The notes under the pieces: model-generated
Told to the model about the DNA's origin: nothing
Database searches by the model: none
What the model saw: only the letters and a program-made list of their open reading frames with translations
Assembly: GCA_949361645.1 (NCBI GenBank)
Contig: OX442430.1
Location: 6,942,081-7,006,080, forward strand
Direction of reading: 5' to 3'
Source of the DNA: Spongilla lacustris
Lineage: Eukaryota > Porifera > Demospongiae > Spongillida > Spongillidae
DNA: 64,000 bases
Made by a program: the position numbers and the translations under genes
Shown: positions 59,883 through 64,000 of the stretch, piece by piece
Layout of the letters: each line of letters starts with the position of its first letter
Numbering within the stretch: the first letter of the stretch is position 1

Positions 59883-60274
59883 GTATTGCATGATACAACA
59901 GAATAGTCAAAATAGTGAAGATAGGAGTTCTAGCATCTACAACAGGCCTTCCAGATTGCGTAGCTGCCAGATATTGCAGTTGAGCAGCAAAGTTGGCGAA
60001 AGAGCTTGGCATAGTGCTGGCCTATGGAGAGGGCTCTGAGCACCCTCTCATTATCTGGGTCCCACGATCCCAGGGCTCCAATAACAAAGGCTTCCAGGGT
60101 TATGTCCGATAGGATGGTTGGTCGGAGTCGCTTCCACGCAGAGTATTGGATGCGGTCTGGGCCTGGCGCGGAATTTGCCTTCATCCTCTTGGTGGTTTTA
60201 GATACCTCTTCCGCTAGTTTGGGGGCTTCCATGACGTCTGTGTGGGTGGGGTTGGACAAGGTTTGCTGTTTCAC
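59883..60274 (-). mobile_element. RLE-type LINE 3' end joined to U2 (Utopia-like)
   Basis: A frame from 60274 to the TAG at 59932-59930 fuses an RT start (RMKANSAPGPDRIQYSAWKR) directly to the LINE C-terminus (EAFVIGALGSWDPDNERVL, HYAKLFRQLCCSTAISGSYA), so about 2 kb of RT/finger/endonuclease is deleted. About 48 bp of 3' UTR then runs into the U2 3' half in the same orientation. That is the arrangement left by target-primed insertion into a U2 gene. RLE-type, U2-targeting LINEs are known as Utopia; the match to that lineage is inferred from the target and enzyme type. Confidence 0.75.
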
Positions 60275-60394
60275 CTTGTATCACTGCATGTGGCATAAGT
60301 ATACAAACAGGAGGACTTTTTATAATGATAGTCCATAGTCTGCTAGTAAGGAGACCTTTGTTATTAGACAGCCTTCGAATGGAAGGAATCCTTT

Positions 60395-60679
60395 TTAACT
60401 CCAGCTCAGGATGCTATTCTCTAGGGCCCACGATGAATGTCGTCCGGCTATTATTGCCCCATACAGCTTGTATGCTGTATTTTGCAGGCTGGTAGGTCGC
60501 CAGTTCCTGATTGCAGAGGGATCATCTCCTTTGTGGATCAGGATGGTGGTTGATGTCTTACAGGCAGTCGGGATCTTCTTGTTCTTCCTGCAGGTCTCCA
60601 GAATTTTTGCCTGCATGTAGCAACCGGGGTCAACAGCTCTCCAGGTGGAATAGGTAATACGGTTAGGGCCCCGTGCCAA
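60395..60679 (-). mobile_element. LINE reverse-transcriptase fragment (N-terminal RT motifs)
   Basis: It reads GPNRITYSTWRAVDPGCYMQ, CRKNKKIPTACKTSTTILIH, KGDDPSAIRNWRPTSLQNTA and YKLYGAIIAGR, RT motifs 0-2 of an R2/NeSL-type element. It ends before the catalytic YxDD motif. Confidence 0.7.
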
Positions 60680-60879
60680 GTTGCGTGGTAATCCTTTTAA
60701 AGACGTTCCTCACCTCCTGCTGTGTGATTTTCACTGCCATAACATCACCGTTGGCTGAGGGGGGCCATGCCCCAAATGGGGGTGGACCAGGAGGGGCACT
60801 ATCTGGAGTGGCAGCACACATATTTTCAAAGTAGTCCCCTCTGGCGTGTTAGCATAAGTTCACGTAACATAAAGTAGCA

Positions 60880-61125
60880 TTATGAACTTAATTTTTCTTG
60901 TGAGAATGTTTCCAGACCCTCCGCAAAGTGATCCCCGAGAAATTTGAAGACCTGGACAGCGCGTGTGATGTGAGCCTCATCCCAAGCGCTGGGAACCCCC
61001 AAAAGCCTGGGGCAGGTAGAAGTATTGGGTTGCAGTCCTCTGTGGCAGTTTTTCAGTCCCTTCTTGATGGCTGGTGTCCAACTTCCTGTACCAGGTTGGC
61101 CCAGGGAAGATGACCTGAAGAACAA
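60880..61125 (-). mobile_element. LINE C-terminal linker fragment
   Basis: LLGVPSAWDEAHITRAVQVF and KFLGDHF matches the stretch that follows the thumb in R2-group LINEs. It lies beside a plus-strand copy of the family I 3' UTR (61090-61180), marking an inversion junction. Confidence 0.5.
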
Positions 61126-61180
61126 AGGTCAGCCTGGGGAAGAGGAACCGCCGAAAGACGTCCAGCTTCTGCCACCCTGC
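61093..61180 (+). mobile_element. Family I LINE 3' UTR, inverted
   Basis: CCTGAAGAACAAAGGTCAGC and CTGGGGAAGAGGAACCGCCG match the minus-strand sequence after the stop at 50275 and at 54236, but here on the plus strand, opposite to the neighbouring LINE fragments. Confidence 0.65.
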
Positions 61181-61830
61181 GAGGGGGGACGTGAAGATGG
61201 TGGTGGTGTCATTGACCAGGGGGGACTTGAAGATGGTGGTGGTGTCATTGACCAGGGGGGACTTGAAGATGGTGGTGGTGTCATTGACCAGGGGGGACTT
61301 GAAGATGGTGGTGGTGTCATTGACCAGGGGGGACTTGAAGATGGTGGTGGTGTCCTTGACCAGGGCCTCACGGATGGAGTCCAGGTCCTTCTACTTTGTC
61401 CGGTATGCCCCATTATGTCATTGTCAGTGTCCCAGCTTCCAAGAGCCCCTATGACGAAGCCGTCAACCTCTACTTTGCGGAAGCCTTTAGACCTTAGAAG
61501 TGGCTTTAGGTAGGAATACTTATCCTCTTTAGCCTTGCGTGCCGCTTGGAATGCCTCTTGTTCCTCAAATGGGACTGTCACATCTACATGTACAACGTAC
61601 GCCTCTGATTGTCCTTGTTGACCAGGGCCTCACGGATGGAGTCCAGGTCCTTCTCCTTTGTCCGGTATGCTCCAGTGGGACACCCAAGATACCGGTATCG
61701 ATCTCCCCAGGTTAGGGCTGGAATGACTTCATCCCCAAGATGTGGCGTAAACAAGTCGTCCACAAAGATGTGTGGTGTCTGGTTCACTAAGCATAGTGAT
61801 CCACACTTCCTTGTGTTGAACCTGAATCCC
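61129..61830 (-). mobile_element. RLE-type LINE fragments: RT end and endonuclease C-terminus
   Basis: 61787-61584 reads HIFVDDLFTPHLGDEVIPAL and TWGDRYRYLGCPTGAY, the RT region just after YxDD. 61581-61430 reads VPFEEQEAFQAARKAKEDKY, LLRSKGFRKVEVDGFVIGAL and GSWDTDND, the endonuclease C-terminus, which then runs into the 36-bp tandem repeat. The finger region between them is deleted. Confidence 0.68.
61190..61370. repeat. 36-bp tandem repeat, five copies
   Basis: The unit is GATGGTGGTGGTGTCATTGA then CCAGGGGGGACTTGAA, nearly perfect. Being 12 codons, it keeps frames open: on the minus strand, in frame with the LINE C-terminus, it gives repeated WSMTPPPSSSPP. It starts where two oppositely oriented LINE pieces meet. 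Confidence 0.93.
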
Positions 61831-61904
61831 GCCTAGTCTCCAAAGTGCAGGAGTGTGGCTACATCAAAGTAGTAGGTTCCGTCAACCACTGGCCCACAGG
61901 GCAA

Positions 61905-62235
61905 CTATAGCACATAGTGCTTAATGTTGACAGTGAATTTAGAGCATACCTGATTTAATTGCTGGTGAAGTTCATCCGTTCTCTCCTTTGTTAAAAGAAT
62001 ACAATACAAACATTTCAGAGATGCATCTGGGGTGGGTGGGCTGCACAAAAGTGCAACCACGCCATCTTTGCATGAGAACACAGCATCACAGTTGCCACAC
62101 ACCCGCACCTCACTTTGTTGGTGGGTTTGGACCATTTCTTCTATTTTGCTCTATGTGTCTTAACGTGAACTCCGTAAGATTTTGCTTGCCAGAAGCAGGA
62201 GGAGCAGAGAGGACACTTCAAGGACCTTGTCCCGC
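61905..62235 (-). mobile_element. N-terminal zinc-finger region of an RLE-type LINE, second copy
   Basis: LKCPLCSSCFWQAKSYGVHV then KTH (62222-62154) aligns with the finger at 58452-58690. VRVCGNCDAVFSCKDGVVAL and SLKCLYCILLTKERTDELHQ (62110-61970) add further Cys pairs. Frameshifts separate the two. Confidence 0.5.
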
Positions 62236-62351
62236 CTTCAGGGTATATCCTTCTCCACTCCATATATAATATTACTATAAGGTAAAAACAATAGCAGACC
62301 TGAATAACCAGACAGCTGCTTAGGAAAAACCTATTGAGGATCAGAGGTAGA

Positions 62352-62402
62352 AATAACCTTGCTTGACCTTAGCCGAGGGGCCAGAAGAAACTACTCCAAG
62401 CC
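62352..62402 (-). pseudogene. Diverged U2 snRNA 5'-end fragment
   Basis: The minus strand reads CTTCTGGCCCCTCGGCTAAG then GTCAAG, about 23 of 27 positions like the U2 5' domain (CTTCTCGGCCTCTTGGCTAA then GATCAAG). It is followed by CAAGGTTATTTCTACC, whose complement contains the GTAGAAATAAC seen in the branch-site region of the 45260 gene. Confidence 0.45.
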
Positions 62403-62844
62403 TGGCTATGGCAAAGGCCTTATGCCGCACAAGAACTGTACGTCACCATCACTGGTGAGCCCCTCCCGATTGCAGTTGTTGCAAATATTCCGCACTTCTA
62501 GCCTTTGTGAAAAGAGTACAATATAAACATTTCAGAGATGCATCAAATCCCTGACTAATTTTATTGGTTTAGCCACAAATAAATGTCCAGCATCTTTTGG
62601 GTAGTAGACTAACCTTGTCGTAAAGCATAAGTAGAGCGCTCACACACTACTTAGGACATAGTTGCAAAGCTCCTATTTGCTGCACACTTTGCCAATCTTG
62701 AACACAAGGTGGAGGAAGTTCTCAGTGGTATTAGAGTGACTGTAGTGTACGAGGTTGGTGGCCATTTTATTTTTCACTACAACACCGAAATAAGAACCAG
62801 GCATGTTTGCTACTATGGTGGTGCAGTTGCCTTCAAAATCACTC

Positions 62845-62862
62845 GTAAGAACAGTTAAAATT
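62845..62862 (-). pseudogene. 18-nt exact U2 match
   Basis: TAACTGTTCTTACGAGTG on the minus strand equals 45297-45314 of the U2-like gene and then switches to ATTTTGAAGGCAACTGC. The same downstream sequence occurs without U2 at about 63217-63235, so this is a U2/element junction. Confidence 0.5.
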
Positions 62863-63049
62863 TAATTGCAATAGAGCGACAAGGTCAGCACCTCCGAACA
62901 GGTGGCCCCCGCAAAGGGGCGACACTCTCCAGCACTCAGGCTGGGTGATTACAAATATGTTACATATAGACTAAGGAACCGTGTGCTACAGACACACTAA
63001 AAAGTACACATTACAGTCCTGGGGCACCAAGGAGTGGAGACGCAGGTTA

Positions 63050-63150
63050 TGATTCATCTGGGTCCTGGGCAACTGGCGTGGAGTTCTCCAAATGGCAAAG
63101 CTGCCTTTGATAGCCTCAGTGCAGCAGAGCTGCCGAAATAGCCTCGCCAT
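63050..63150 (-). mobile_element. Family I LINE C-terminal scrap
   Basis: ARLFRQLCCTEAIKGSFAIW then RTP matches the end of the family I protein (RLFRQLCCTEATKGSYTIW). Confidence 0.65.
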
Positions 63151-63463
63151 TTAATTTTTTCACTACAACACCGAAATAAGAACCAGGCATGTTTGCTACT
63201 ATGGTGGTGCAGTTGCCTTCAAAATGTACGGGAGGTAACCTTGTCGTAAAGCACAAGTAGAGCTCTAGCAGTAGTAAACTGCTAAAGACTTTGTTTTTTT
63301 TTTTTCATAGAAGTATGCAGCTGTACAATCCTGTCCAGTATGGCATTGTGCCTCTCTTGAACCATCCCCAGATTGTGGTTGCAGTGGTTAACCACATGTG
63401 CGCTCTAATCTCCTCTTTCAACACCTGGGAGGCTTGCTACCTTTGGAGCCAGCTTATAATAAA

Positions 63464-63798
63464 TTACAAATACAAATACATGTCCAGCATCTTTTGGGCA
63501 GTAGACTTTGAGCTGGCAAGTACACAGAGGTATGCTAGTGACTTTATGTTGCTGCCATCTGCCATCCGGTAGCCTGACCCTGGGACACTCTCTTGCAATT
63601 TCTGATCATGACCTCCATCACCATGTTGAACAGTATGGGGCTGAGGGGGCAACCTTGTTTCACTCTGCAATTGCAAGGGATGGCCTCTGTGTCTGTTCTT
63701 ACGCAGGTCGTGGAGTCGGTGTAGACGTCCTTTATCAGTTCTACTGTTGACCCCATCAAACCAACGTGTCGCAGACATCTCGATGGGGCCTGTTCCAT
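63464..63798 (-). mobile_element. LINE reverse-transcriptase fragment (GVKQGCPLSP motif)
   Basis: GLMGSTVELIKDVYTDSTTC, RVKQGCPLSPILFNMVMEVM and IRN is RT motif 3-4 of an RLE-type LINE. The catalytic Asp pair lies outside the fragment. It breaks off at both ends. Confidence 0.7.
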
Positions 63799-64000
63799 TT
63801 TGATTGCAAATTACTTAAAGTTACTGTGGTGCGTTGGTATACACTGTTATCACAGTAGTCAAAAAAAGGGAGTGGAAAACCAATCACAGCTCACCAATAG
63901 GCCTCTTGGCTGTGAAGATCAACTCTAGACAGACATGTCCAGACCACGTAGAGATTAGATAGGTCACAGCAGAAGTTGAGAAAAATTGATTTGCAAGTAG
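63799..64000. other. Window end; possible U2 scrap
   Basis: 63899-63923 on the plus strand reads GGCCTCTTGGCT then GTG then AAGATCAA, like the U2 5' domain with three extra bases. This is weak. Nothing else is recognised. Confidence 0.25.

Noticed and set aside
63899..63923. Plus-strand U2 5'-domain match (GGCCTCTTGGCT ... AAGATCAA)
   Set aside because: Only two short blocks separated by three extra bases; kept as a weak note rather than a U2 gene.

Overview
This window is nuclear DNA from an animal. Coding exons are split by GT-AG introns, and several are unmistakable pieces of conserved animal genes (PHAX, COX17, SF3A1, AP3D1). There is also a fragmenting NLR/LRR family, two 4-coumarate-CoA-ligase-like genes, dense transposon debris, long G/C homopolymers, CA/GT microsatellites and a pervasive ACATGTAC motif. 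I lean towards a sponge or another non-bilaterian marine invertebrate, but the sequence alone does not prove this.

Layout. 1-12347 (+): the 3' part of an NLR-type gene made of 168-bp, phase 1-1 exons that each encode two 28-residue LRRs, ending in a larger C-terminal exon. The introns are paralogous to each other and carry poly-G runs, CA repeats and several MITEs. 12853-14004 (-): scraps of AP-3 delta. 14150-16046: a 1.9-kb minisatellite of 23/25 bp. 16.1-19.1 kb: MITEs. 19788-23942 (+): a second, damaged NLR. 24670-29389 (-): a 4CL-like gene split by a 3-kb DNA transposon (26231-29243) with 6-bp target duplications. 30971-32710 (+): its intact paralogue, arranged head to head with it. 33867-35915 (+): PHAX. 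36757-36981 (-): COX17, sharing a 150-bp divergent promoter with SF3A1 (37132-43009, +, first seven exons only). SF3A1 introns hold a long-TIR Tc1/mariner-like foldback element and large minisatellites.

45.2-64 kb is a mobile-element graveyard built around U2 snRNA sequence. It starts with a nearly complete U2-like gene (45260-45447, +) that keeps its stem-loops but has lost the GUAGUA branch-site recognition element. Next come a piggyBac element (45539-48919, TTAA duplications) that itself carries a hAT element (46057-46928, 8-bp duplication), then at least a dozen minus-strand fragments of LINEs that encode a restriction-like endonuclease (R2/NeSL-type). One LINE 3' end (59883-60274) abuts the 3' half of a second U2 gene (59841-59881) exactly as a U2-targeting element would. 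More U2 fragments lie at 48961, 62352, 62845 and perhaps 63899. This fits a Utopia-like, U2-specific LINE lineage that repeatedly hit U2 copies here.

Functional links: PHAX exports U snRNAs and SF3A1 is a core U2 snRNP protein, so an snRNA-export gene, a U2 snRNP gene and U2 sequences lie within 12 kb. I see no evidence that this is more than chance linkage. All intron-exon models were made by eye from splice signals, reading phase and family conservation.
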